A stretch of DNA of 6,856 nt. Source: Patescibacteria group bacterium (GTDB taxonomy: Bacteria > Patescibacteriota > Minisyncoccia > Phycocordibacterales > Phycocordibacteraceae). The stretch lies in contig JAFAQP010000101.1 in NCBI GenBank assembly GCA_019246385.1, positions 1 to 6,856 of the forward strand, read 5' to 3'. The translations under genes and the position numbers were made by a program. The notes under the pieces are model-generated. The model did no database searches. It was not told where the DNA came from and saw only the letters and a list, made by a program, of their open reading frames with translations. Every line of letters begins with the position of its first letter. Position 1 is the first letter of the stretch. Positions 1 through 6,210 of this stretch are shown one piece after another.

Positions 1-435
1 GATCGCGTACAGCTCTTCCATACCAGGCAGCGTGGTATTGGAAAGGCGCGTTTCGGTGAATGAGTCGGCAGGCACTTCTTCCACGTGGCCGCTCTGCCGG
101 TCCATGTACCGTATGAGAGGCGCGCTCGTTGCCGTTTTGCCCGGCACGAACCACCCTCCGGAAACTGGCAACTGGCTTACATGCCTCAGCGCCGGCACCC
201 CGCCCGAAGCTTTTGCCCCTTCAAGATTGGCTGTCGTGTCCGACGTGGACGCGGTTTGTGGCGGAATGGATGGATTTCCGAATGGAAAAAGCGCACTGAA
301 GAGATGAGTGCCGGAAGGTGCGCTTCCCGTACTGACGCGCTCAGAAATTGCGCGAAACGCGAAGGCGATCATCGTGAGGATGAGCATCACGCCCAAAAAA
401 ACTATGAGGCCGCGAGGAATCTTTAATTCTCTCAT
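1..435 (-). CDS. Membrane-anchored hypothetical protein, 3' end cut by window edge
   Basis: The frame is open from an ATG at 435 to the left edge (145 residues, no stop), so the C-terminus is missing. Residues 1-6 are short and basic. Residues about 8-29 form one hydrophobic helix (core GLIVFLGVMLIL), giving an N-terminal anchor. Residues about 30-80 are a Ser/Thr/Pro/Gly-rich linker, followed by a predicted extracytoplasmic domain beginning near VPALRHVSQLPVSGGWFV and containing IRYMDRQSGHVEEV and TRLSNTTLPGMEELYAI. From memory, similar segments occur in large beta-rich hypothetical proteins beside CPR type IV secretion-like genes; I could not search for this. The ATG overlaps the upstream pilin-like gene's TGA as ATGA, so translational coupling in one operon is likely. 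No Shine-Dalgarno or -10-like element precedes it. A beta-propeller fold is possible but unproven. Confidence 0.8.
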   Translation of the reverse strand, partial: MRELKIPRGLIVFLGVMLILTMIAFAFRAISERVSTGSAPSGTHLFSALFPFGNPSIPPQTASTSDTTANLEGAKASGGVPALRHVSQLPVSGGWFVPGKTATSAPLIRYMDRQSGHVEEVPADSFTETRLSNTTLPGMEELYAI

Positions 436-1475
436 GATCTGGAAAATGTAGAGCACCCCCCTGTCGCTTTCGAAGAATCGAGATGCGCTGTGCAGGCGGA
501 TTGCGTCGCATAGCATTCATCCCCCGCTTTGGTTGGGTAGCATATGAGCGAACTGGGTGCCCCAAGCCGATTTTGAGGTGCGCACGTGCCTGCCGCTTCG
601 GCCGAATCGACATTCAACACGCACGAAAGCGTACTTGAAAAACAGTGATCGCCTCCCGATTTTGTCGGATAGCAGCTTTCATCTGCGGAAAAAGTGTTTC
701 CCGTCGGCGCTCCGCCGGCTTTTGCGCACGGTCCCGTTGCTTCGAGGGAATTGAAATTTGCCGCGCATTCACCCTGGCTCGAGAAGCATCTGCTACCATT
801 TTCCGTGGGATAGCACGTTTCGTCTGCAGATGGCGGAACCGCGGCGTTTGGATTCGTCGGCCCGGAAGAGTTGGACCCTCCCACCCCGAAAGTTGTTACG
901 GGCGGATTATCCAATGGATTAGGAACCGTTGACACGGAATCTGCGCTAGAAGTCGAGGGACTCCCGCCAGTGGATGCGACCGGAACGACATTGCCACAAG
1001 CAGCCACGCCAGTTTGATCGGTATCAAATACGCTCAGGCTCGTAATATGGGGATCGATAATATTGAGTATAAGCCATGACGCAAGAAGAAGAATAAGTCC
1101 GAATAATGCGGAGCGTATTCCCGATAAGGCATCTTTTTTATTTCCGGCGGCTTCGCTCACCATGTATTTAAAGCCGTCGATGACTATCATAATGACCGCC
1201 ATAGCCGCCGCGACGGTTATGGCTAAGGAAAAAAGAGCATTGAGGTAGCAGGCAAGCGGTGTTCCGTTTTCATAGGCCTGCCATTGCGAGCCGGTCGGGA
1301 GCGGAAGAGAGACGATAGGCTTGAACTCAAAGCCACCGGCAGCACCGCCCCCTCCGCCCCCTTCTCCTCCTACCACCTGACCGATCGGAGAGAGAAGATT
1401 GGCGAACGCGCTGTGCGGTGCTGCCGTACTTATAAGGAGAAGGGTAAGTAAAAACGAGAGAATAGGTGTTTTCAT
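432..1475 (-). CDS. Pilin-like (VirB2/TrbC-type) secreted membrane protein with Cys-rich tail
   Basis: This is a 347-residue protein. The start at 1475 was chosen over an in-frame start at 1634 because it puts a clear signal peptide at the N-terminus (residues 1-26, ending AFA before Asn27) and lies 4 bp after the preceding stop. A Gly tract follows (about 37-48). Then come two hydrophobic helices (about 77-100 and 121-140) separated by a short loop with KYMVSEAAGNKKDA. This is the two-helix arrangement of VirB2/TrbC-type pilins and of the pilin-like proteins in CPR type IV secretion loci. The helix pair is followed by a Ser/Pro/Gly-rich linker (about 165-218) and three Cys-rich repeats (221-341). 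The protein is far longer than a usual VirB2 pilin (about 100-130 residues) because of this tail. The likely role is a pilus or channel subunit with an exposed C-terminus. Pilin identity is inferred from topology and neighbours, not from a conserved catalytic motif. Confidence 0.85.
   Translation of the reverse strand: MKTPILSFLLTLLLISTAAPHSAFANLLSPIGQVVGGEGGGGGGAAGGFEFKPIVSLPLPTGSQWQAYENGTPLACYLNALFSLAITVAAAMAVIMIVIDGFKYMVSEAAGNKKDALSGIRSALFGLILLLASWLILNIIDPHITSLSVFDTDQTGVAACGNVVPVASTGGSPSTSSADSVSTVPNPLDNPPVTTFGVGGSNSSGPTNPNAAVPPSADETCYPTENGSRCFSSQGECAANFNSLEATGPCAKAGGAPTGNTFSADESCYPTKSGGDHCFSSTLSCVLNVDSAEAAGTCAPQNRLGAPSSLICYPTKAGDECYATQSACTAHLDSSKATGGCSTFSRS
453..815 (-). repeat. Three tandem four-cysteine protein repeats in the pilin-like gene
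   Basis: Residues 221-250, 268-298 and 312-341 each begin CYPT and carry four cysteines: C-x8-C-x6-C-x12-C in repeats 1 and 3, and C-x9-C-x6-C-x12-C in repeat 2. Shared positions include an aromatic residue after the second Cys (CFSS, CFSS, CYAT) and an [EK]A[TA]G step before the last Cys. Twelve cysteines in an exported domain suggest two disulfides per repeat (inference). The repeats have diverged at DNA level, so they are not a recent duplication. Confidence 0.85.
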
Positions 1476-1479
1476 ACTG

Positions 1480-2433
1480 TCAGAGTGAGAGGATGAATGT
1501 CGCCGCCACGTTCTCCACGAAATTCTTCCGGTTTGCGAGAGAAAACTGCACTTGATGCGGGCCTGTCGCGTTGCCGGTTTTGCGGAACGTGACGTCCAAA
1601 GGACGCGCCGGATCCACGTCGAAAGCCGAGCCATCGAGACTCCACTGATATGAAAGTTGCGCGGGATCGTTTACGAAGAAAGGGAACGCGGCGAAAGAGA
1701 CCTCTGAACCTGACAGAGTGAACATTCCCGCAATATTTTTTTCGAAACGGATGCCGACGAGAGGAGCGTATTCATAAATATTCACACGCGGCACCTGAGG
1801 AGATATGGTCGTTTCAGATTCTCCTGCGATCGTTCCGGAGGTATCTTCAACATGCACCGAAACAGTAAACGGCTGGGCGAAATTCGGAGGAGTAACGAGA
1901 GCCGAGGCGTTGCCATATCCGGATTCGGAAGCAAGCGGGACGCCGTTTACCGACCAGGAATAAAGGAGTGTCTGCGAAGGGAGTTCCCTTCCACCTCGAT
2001 AGAGGTGTGGGACCGCAAGCACGGAGACAGTGCTTGCGCTGTTCGGAAGCGGCAGCCCCGGGTAGAGAGGCGGCACGGAAGTTTTGCCTTCCCACACCAG
2101 ATCGATATCGGCGGGCCTCACTATCGCGCGCGCCGAGCCAAGAGAAGTTCCGTTTTCTTGCGCGCTCACATCCACGATATCTTCGCTGCCGAGAGCGCCC
2201 GCTGGCATATGGAGGGTCTTTTCTCCTATGCCCGATAGAACAGTCTTTCCGTCGACGTTCCAGACGTATGCCGTATCGGCGCTGCCCGAATACGAGGTGG
2301 CAGTGAGTACGATCGCATCCCCCGGATGGGGATATGCAGGCGCCATGTCGATCGAAAGGCCGAACGAATCGCTGGCAGCGGCGAAAAGCGGCAGAGAAAG
2401 CAAGACGAGAGGAAAGAGTAGGCGCCTGCCCAT
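1480..2433 (-). CDS. Exported protein with three Ig/PKD-like repeats
   Basis: This is a 317-residue protein. Residues 1-20 form a signal peptide: MGRR, a Leu-rich core, then an Ala-rich cleavage zone FAAAS. No later membrane segment is seen. The mature part contains three beta-sandwich-like units at about 33-91, 132-197 and 241-301. Each has a core motif of the form Y-x-W-x-[VL]-[DN]-G: YVWNVDG (Trp58), YSWSVNG (Trp160) and YQWSLDG (Trp264). This is the typical core of PKD/Ig-like domains, which usually mediate adhesion or act as surface spacers. The gene lies between virB4 (42-bp gap) and the pilin-like gene (4-bp gap), so a surface or envelope role in the same apparatus is likely. A -10-like GATAAT lies 6 nt before the ATG, so it may have its own promoter. 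Ligand and exact fold cannot be read from the sequence. Confidence 0.85.
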   Translation of the reverse strand: MGRRLLFPLVLLSLPLFAAASDSFGLSIDMAPAYPHPGDAIVLTATSYSGSADTAYVWNVDGKTVLSGIGEKTLHMPAGALGSEDIVDVSAQENGTSLGSARAIVRPADIDLVWEGKTSVPPLYPGLPLPNSASTVSVLAVPHLYRGGRELPSQTLLYSWSVNGVPLASESGYGNASALVTPPNFAQPFTVSVHVEDTSGTIAGESETTISPQVPRVNIYEYAPLVGIRFEKNIAGMFTLSGSEVSFAAFPFFVNDPAQLSYQWSLDGSAFDVDPARPLDVTFRKTGNATGPHQVQFSLANRKNFVENVAATFILSL

Positions 2434-2439
2434 ACCTTT

Positions 2440-2445
2440 ATTATC
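2440..2445 (-). promoter_or_regulatory. -10-like GATAAT before the Ig/PKD-like gene
   Basis: On the minus strand GATAAT is followed by AAAGGT and then ATG at 2433. The 6-nt spacing would place transcription initiation at or next to the start codon. No convincing -35 was found. AAGG is present but only 1 nt from the ATG, too close to act as a normal Shine-Dalgarno site. Confidence 0.45.
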
Positions 2446-2451
2446 GCATGC

Positions 2452-2476
2452 AGAACGCCAAGCAGCCGGGCGTTCT
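2452..2476 (-). terminator. Perfect 8-bp hairpin at the virB4 stop codon (terminator or mRNA-processing element)
   Basis: On the minus strand AGAACGCC pairs perfectly with GGCGTTCT across a 9-nt loop, starting on the last base of the virB4 TAA. No U-tract follows, so it is not a classical intrinsic terminator. It could be a weak terminator, an attenuator or a 3'-end stabiliser between virB4 and the downstream secreted-protein genes. Confidence 0.4.
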
Positions 2477-4287
2477 TAGGCCGCCTCTTTTTCAAGTTTT
2501 GATTTCGATATGGCAAGCAGCTGCGAGGGATCGGAAGTGATTATCTGGTCTTCGGTATAGGACGCTATTATCTTTATAGCGACGTGCTTCAAGCCGGCAA
2601 AGAAAATCCCCTCCCCGACTCCGGATTCGAGAAGCAGGTATTTTTCTTCGTCGGTGATATTGAACGTCTTTTGGACGGCGTCGATTGACGTCGGCGACTG
2701 TTTCAGGAGGAGCTGTATCGAGGAATTGGTAAGCATGGGAAGCCCGTACGGGCTTTTGAGAAAATCTTCGACGTCCTGCGTTATGGTGGCGAGCCCCAGA
2801 TAATATTTCCGGCCTCTTTTGGCCATGCTGTACAGGAAAGCCGCCGTATCGTCGGATTTCATCATCCACCACGCTTCGTCGATGACGAGCAGCCGCTTTT
2901 TCAATTCCTTCCGGACGGAATTCCAGATGAAATGAGTCACGATGTACATGGCGACGGTCTTCAGTTCGTCCTCCATGTTCCGGACCGAAAAAGCGATGAA
3001 CTTCTTGTTTATATCAACGTTCGTCGGACGGTTCAGGAATCCCGACCATGTTCCCCGCGTATATTTCGTCAGGCGCTGGACCAGGGATTCAGATCCTTCC
3101 ATGCCGGCGAGCACCAGTTCGAAGTCCGAGAGAAGCGGCGGCTCCATGTTCCTGAAGTCCTGTTCGCCGGTGATGTCCTTGAGCGCATAGGTTTCGGTTA
3201 TCGCCCGGTCGATGATGGAGTCCTCTTCGGGAGTGAGGCCGCCGAGCATGATACGGAAAAGTCCGACCAGATTGATTATGTTTGAGCGCAGCACATCCTG
3301 AGGTGCCTCGTCTTCGCGAGGCACGGGAAGATCGAACGGATTGATGTGGTTGTCGGAAGAAAGCGAGATGTTGAAGAATCGTCCGCCGACGGCGTTCGCG
3401 AGATATTCGTATTCCGATTCGGGGTCGATCACGATGACCTCCGTATCGAACATGAGCGAGCGCAATATCTCAAGCTTCGTCGCATAGGATTTTCCCGATC
3501 CGGATTTGGCGAACGTGACCGAGTTGTAATTCTCAAGGGAGAAGCGGTCAAAAAGTATGAGAGAGGAGTTATGCCGGTTTATTCCGTAGAGTATGCCGCG
3601 ATCCGAGGTGAGATCGAAGGAGATAAACGGAAAGAAGCTGGACAGCGGCGCAGAATTCAACTTTGAATTTATCGACAGCACGTCCGTGCCGAGAGGAATG
3701 ACGCTCTTGAATCCCTGTTCCTGCTGGAACAGGGCGGGCTTCACATATACTAGCTTCGCATCCAGTATGGAGCGCACCTCGGCTTCAGCCTTGTCGAGTT
3801 CCGCCTGGCTGGTCGCGTAGATCGACACATATAAGCCGACGTCGAAGACACGTTCCTGTGCCTGCTGGAGGCTGTCGCGAAGTCCTTCGAGATCGCGAAA
3901 AGCTGTATCCAAGACCGGATCGCGGACCATGCCTTTTTCTTCCCGGGTCATGATCTGGCTTTCGACTTCCGCCACCTTTTTTTGGAACGTTCGCAATATC
4001 GCCGCCGTGTCTATCGGATGGACGAAAATGGAAACGTCGAACACCTTATCGAGATTGATGATGGGTGAGAACCAACTGTCCGTAAGGTATCGCGGGTAGG
4101 AAATAACGTAGAACGTGCGCACGAGCTTGTCGCCGAGGTTCATTTCTTTCGGGGTGATCTTGAGGGCGGAAGGAGCGATGATATCGGCGAAATCCAGCTT
4201 CGCAGCTTCGTAAATATCCTGCGGTAGAAAGGGCGTAAGCTTGCGTTCCTCGGGTTTTTTTCGCGTAAAAAAATCAAGAAGCGCCAT
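2476..4287 (-). CDS. virB4: VirB4-family type IV secretion ATPase
   Basis: This is a 603-residue cytoplasmic ATPase expected to energise pilus assembly or substrate transfer. Residues about 20-230 form the VirB4/TraC-type N-terminal region (ALKITPKEMNLGD, YPRYLTDSWFSPI). The P-loop is AKSGSGKS at 260-267 (Lys266, Ser267), with Ala in place of the usual first Gly. IDPESEYEYL (287-296) and HINPFDLP (314-321) are segments typical of the VirB4/HerA-FtsK ATPase group. Walker B is RLLVIDEAWWMM (465-476; Asp470, Glu471). A sensor-like Gln (Gln504) sits in ATITQDVEDF, followed by an Asn/Ser-rich segment and a C-terminal helix. It is shorter than proteobacterial VirB4 (about 800 residues) but normal for CPR homologues as I recall them. 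The ATG at 4287 has TATAAT 9 nt upstream and no Shine-Dalgarno. It is transcribed divergently from prgI. Confidence 0.97.
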   Translation of the reverse strand: MALLDFFTRKKPEERKLTPFLPQDIYEAAKLDFADIIAPSALKITPKEMNLGDKLVRTFYVISYPRYLTDSWFSPIINLDKVFDVSIFVHPIDTAAILRTFQKKVAEVESQIMTREEKGMVRDPVLDTAFRDLEGLRDSLQQAQERVFDVGLYVSIYATSQAELDKAEAEVRSILDAKLVYVKPALFQQEQGFKSVIPLGTDVLSINSKLNSAPLSSFFPFISFDLTSDRGILYGINRHNSSLILFDRFSLENYNSVTFAKSGSGKSYATKLEILRSLMFDTEVIVIDPESEYEYLANAVGGRFFNISLSSDNHINPFDLPVPREDEAPQDVLRSNIINLVGLFRIMLGGLTPEEDSIIDRAITETYALKDITGEQDFRNMEPPLLSDFELVLAGMEGSESLVQRLTKYTRGTWSGFLNRPTNVDINKKFIAFSVRNMEDELKTVAMYIVTHFIWNSVRKELKKRLLVIDEAWWMMKSDDTAAFLYSMAKRGRKYYLGLATITQDVEDFLKSPYGLPMLTNSSIQLLLKQSPTSIDAVQKTFNITDEEKYLLLESGVGEGIFFAGLKHVAIKIIASYTEDQIITSDPSQLLAISKSKLEKEAA

Positions 4288-4296
4288 ACCGCATGT

Positions 4297-4302
4297 ATTA
4301 TA
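4297..4302 (-). promoter_or_regulatory. Consensus -10 TATAAT for virB4
   Basis: A perfect TATAAT on the minus strand is separated by 9 nt from the virB4 ATG, predicting a 5' leader of only a few nucleotides. No TTGACA-like -35 is visible at 16-18 bp spacing; that position lies inside prgI codons. Confidence 0.55.
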
Positions 4303-4305
4303 CGC

Positions 4306-4311
4306 TACAAT
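4306..4311 (+). promoter_or_regulatory. -10-like TACAAT for prgI
   Basis: TACAAT is followed by 6 nt (ATCGGC) and the prgI ATG at 4318, consistent with a leaderless transcript. It sits 3 bp from the opposing virB4 -10, so the two elements are back to back. No -35 was recognised. Confidence 0.5.
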
Positions 4312-4317
4312 ATCGGC

Positions 4318-4770
4318 ATGGAATTTCAGGTTCCTCAGTTCATTGAAGTGGAGGACAAGATTTTCGGTCCACTCACTTTTTTGCAGTTCATTTATGTTGC
4401 CGGAAGCGGTGGCTTTCTCGTCGCCATGTGGCTTCTCCTTCCCTCATGGCTTGCGATTATCGTTAGCGCTCCGGTCGTCGCGCTCGGCGTAGGGTTGGCG
4501 TTTTTCAAAATAAATCAGCGCCCCCTCATGGCGATCTTGGAAGCGGCTTTTAATTATGCGGTGGGAGCGAAGCTTTATATCTGGCAAAAAAAGAAAAAGG
4601 AATTGCCCGCCGCCGCAGACATTGCACTCATCGGTCAGGCGGAAGAAGATCCGGCGAAATACGTCCCGGCAGCGACCGCCAACAAAATAAAAGACATGGC
4701 ATGGAGTCTCGATGTGCGCGAGCATGCCTTCGGTGAGCCGGAAGAATCACGGGAAGAAAGATCGCGTTAG
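4318..4770 (+). CDS. prgI: PrgI-family membrane protein
   Basis: This is a 150-residue protein that opens with EFQVPQFIEVEDKIFGPLT, the characteristic N-terminus of PrgI-family proteins in Gram-positive and CPR type IV secretion loci. Two hydrophobic helices follow at about 20-42 and 44-64, joined by a short turn (PSW). A conserved-looking FFKINQRPLMAILEAAFNY segment and a basic stretch (KKKK at 91-94) come next, then a soluble, charged C-terminus. In the known family PrgI lies next to the VirB4 or TraC genes and is thought to be a small inner-membrane component comparable to VirB3, which tethers the ATPase. Here it is followed after 20 bp by the TraC-like gene on the same strand, while virB4 is divergent. 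The start is well set by the family N-terminus and the 30-bp gap to virB4. Confidence 0.93.
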   Translation: MEFQVPQFIEVEDKIFGPLTFLQFIYVAGSGGFLVAMWLLLPSWLAIIVSAPVVALGVGLAFFKINQRPLMAILEAAFNYAVGAKLYIWQKKKKELPAAADIALIGQAEEDPAKYVPAATANKIKDMAWSLDVREHAFGEPEESREERSR

Positions 4771-4778
4771 CCCGGTGG

Positions 4779-4784
4779 TATCAT
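4779..4784 (+). promoter_or_regulatory. -10-like TATCAT before the TraC-like gene
   Basis: TATCAT is followed by 6 nt (TCGAAA) and the ATG at 4791, the same spacing as at prgI. It lies in the 20-bp gap after the prgI TAG. No Shine-Dalgarno site is present in that gap, and no -35 was recognised. Confidence 0.4.
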
Positions 4785-4790
4785 TCGAAA

Positions 4791-5447
4791 ATGGCGGAAG
4801 AAAAAGCAAAAAAAACGCTTGCGGCGCAGAATTTCGTTCCGGTAAAGGAGGTGCGCGGAGGAATCATGGTCATGAAGAACGGGACCCTGGTCGGTGTGCT
4901 TTTGGCTTCCTCAGTCAACTTCGGCTTGAAATCGGCCGATGAACAACAGGCGATTCTCGGCCAATTCCAGAGCTTTTTGAATTCACTTGATTTTTCGGTA
5001 CAATTCTTCGTCCAGTCGCGCCGTCTCGATATCCGCCCGTATGTGGCCCTTCTTGAACAGAGTCTCGGAGCGCAGACCGAGGATCTGATGAAGATACAGG
5101 TGCGGGAATACATCGAATTTATAAAAACATTCACGGAGAACGCGAACATCATGTCAAAGCACTTCTTCGTGGTCGTTCCCTACGCGCCGCCCATGCTCGA
5201 CGTGAAAAAAGAACTCGGAAAGCGCGTCTTCAATAGGAAGGAAAACCTCTCGGCAAGCGAGGAGAAGCAGATAGGCTTCGAAGAGAACCGGAGCCAGCTG
5301 GAACAGCGGATGGCGGCCGTTCAGCAGGGGCTCTCGCGAACGGGCGTTCGCTCGGTTCCTTTAGGAACCGAAGAGGTCATAGAGCTTCTCTATAAGGAAT
5401 TCAATCCGGGAGAACTCGAAAAGCCCATAATACCCGGCAATCAGTAA
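4791..5447 (+). CDS. TraC-like / VirB4 N-terminal-domain protein
   Basis: This is a 218-residue soluble protein. Residues 16-45 (VPVKEVRGGIMVMKNGT, VLLASSVNFGLKS) and 57-90 (GQFQSFLNSLDFSVQFFVQSRRLDIRPY) resemble the N-terminal domain found at the front of TraC/VirB4 ATPases. A middle segment, SKHFFVVVPY (122-131), is followed by a charged helical region (about 150-183) and RTGVRSVPLGTEEVIELLYKEFNPG near the C-terminus. There is no P-loop, so it cannot be an ATPase itself. In CPR type IV secretion-like loci a stand-alone protein of this kind typically sits between prgI and virB4, probably as a partner of the VirB4 motor (inference). Here it follows prgI by 20 bp, and its TAA lies 4 bp from the stop of the convergent neighbour. 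Confidence 0.85.
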   Translation: MAEEKAKKTLAAQNFVPVKEVRGGIMVMKNGTLVGVLLASSVNFGLKSADEQQAILGQFQSFLNSLDFSVQFFVQSRRLDIRPYVALLEQSLGAQTEDLMKIQVREYIEFIKTFTENANIMSKHFFVVVPYAPPMLDVKKELGKRVFNRKENLSASEEKQIGFEENRSQLEQRMAAVQQGLSRTGVRSVPLGTEEVIELLYKEFNPGELEKPIIPGNQ

Positions 5448-5451
5448 ATTT

Positions 5452-6204
5452 TTATTCTATGGGTTCCCGATACGGGTCATTGCCGTTTCGGTACACTTTT
5501 TTGAGCGGCCCGCTTTCCGCCGGCACCTCTTTGAGAGGCGGCGCTTTCACTTCTTCCGTCTTTGAAATTTTCGGCAATGCGAGTTTTTCTGCGGCTATCG
5601 ATGCGCCCTGCTCCGGCGGGGGCGCTTCTCCTTCTGGATTTTTTTGAGTTTCCGCTCCTGCCGCTTGTTTCGCTTCCTCTTCGGCCGCTTGGCGCAAGGC
5701 TTCGGCGAGCTCCTCGTCCTGTTTGCGCCGCCGCTCAGCTTCTATCGCGTCTTCCTTTTTTTGAAGCGCCAAAAGTTCCGGATCGTCGTCCGCCATATTG
5801 TTTATCCGCTGCTCCTCTTTTATTTCTGCGAGATCTTTTTCGGAAAGCGGATGCAGTATTCCCTCGCTCCAGACGGACGGCTCGCGCATGTCTTCCGCGA
5901 GCCGTCTTCTGGCTTCCTTGAAGACGCGGTCATTGATATCGGCGGCGAGTTCTCGGGTACCCTCGTTTGAACGCTCGTGTATGGTCTGATGCAGGTTCGT
6001 TTCAAGCGCGGACTCGGGTTCGAGCCCCATAAGCGATACATTCACGACGTCAGACAAAAGGCCGAGTTGCCGCAGGTCGAGTTTGTGCTTGTTCTGTATG
6101 CCGATATAGATGGTCGAAAGAGCGGGAGACAAGAGAAAATCCAATACTGGCGGCGGCAGTTTTTTTTCGGCTTGTGTTTTTTCTTCGTCCGTATAGCTTT
6201 TCAT
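5452..6204 (-). CDS. Hypothetical coiled-coil protein of a CPR-type family
   Basis: This is a 250-residue protein with no signal peptide or membrane segment. Residues 1-105 are predicted helical: MKSYTDEEKTQAEKKLPPPV, then LRQLGLLSDVVNVSLMGLEP and a segment ending AADINDRVFKEARRRL. From memory, proteins with this sort of N-terminus (a short helical domain ending in an '-EINxxIF-' type segment) are common uncharacterised proteins in Parcubacteria; this could not be checked. Residues about 120-185 are rich in Glu, Lys, Arg and Ala, as in a coiled coil (EAERRRKQDEELAEALRQAA). Residues 186-235 are Pro/Ala/Glu-rich and probably disordered. The short C-terminal end (KKVYRNGNDPYREP) may be a conserved peptide. 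The start at 6204 lies 18 bp after the upstream stop, with TAAAAT 6 nt before the ATG. No function is assigned; linkage to the secretion locus is by position only. Confidence 0.8.
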   Translation of the reverse strand: MKSYTDEEKTQAEKKLPPPVLDFLLSPALSTIYIGIQNKHKLDLRQLGLLSDVVNVSLMGLEPESALETNLHQTIHERSNEGTRELAADINDRVFKEARRRLAEDMREPSVWSEGILHPLSEKDLAEIKEEQRINNMADDDPELLALQKKEDAIEAERRRKQDEELAEALRQAAEEEAKQAAGAETQKNPEGEAPPPEQGASIAAEKLALPKISKTEEVKAPPLKEVPAESGPLKKVYRNGNDPYREPIE

Positions 6205-6210
6205 GTTTTT

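Noticed and set aside
1332..1367. Pyrimidine-rich tract as a possible regulatory repeat
   Set aside because: It is explained by the Gly-rich codons just after the signal peptide of the pilin-like protein.
432..1634. Longer pilin-like protein starting at 1634
   Set aside because: The extra 53 residues overlap the end of the Ig/PKD-like gene in another frame, are Arg/Ser/Trp-rich, and would bury an otherwise typical signal peptide starting at 1475.
5466..5476. CCCG-ATA-CGGG hairpin near the convergent stops
   Set aside because: The stem is only 4 bp, with no U-tract, and it lies inside the last codons of the coiled-coil gene. It is too weak to call a terminator.
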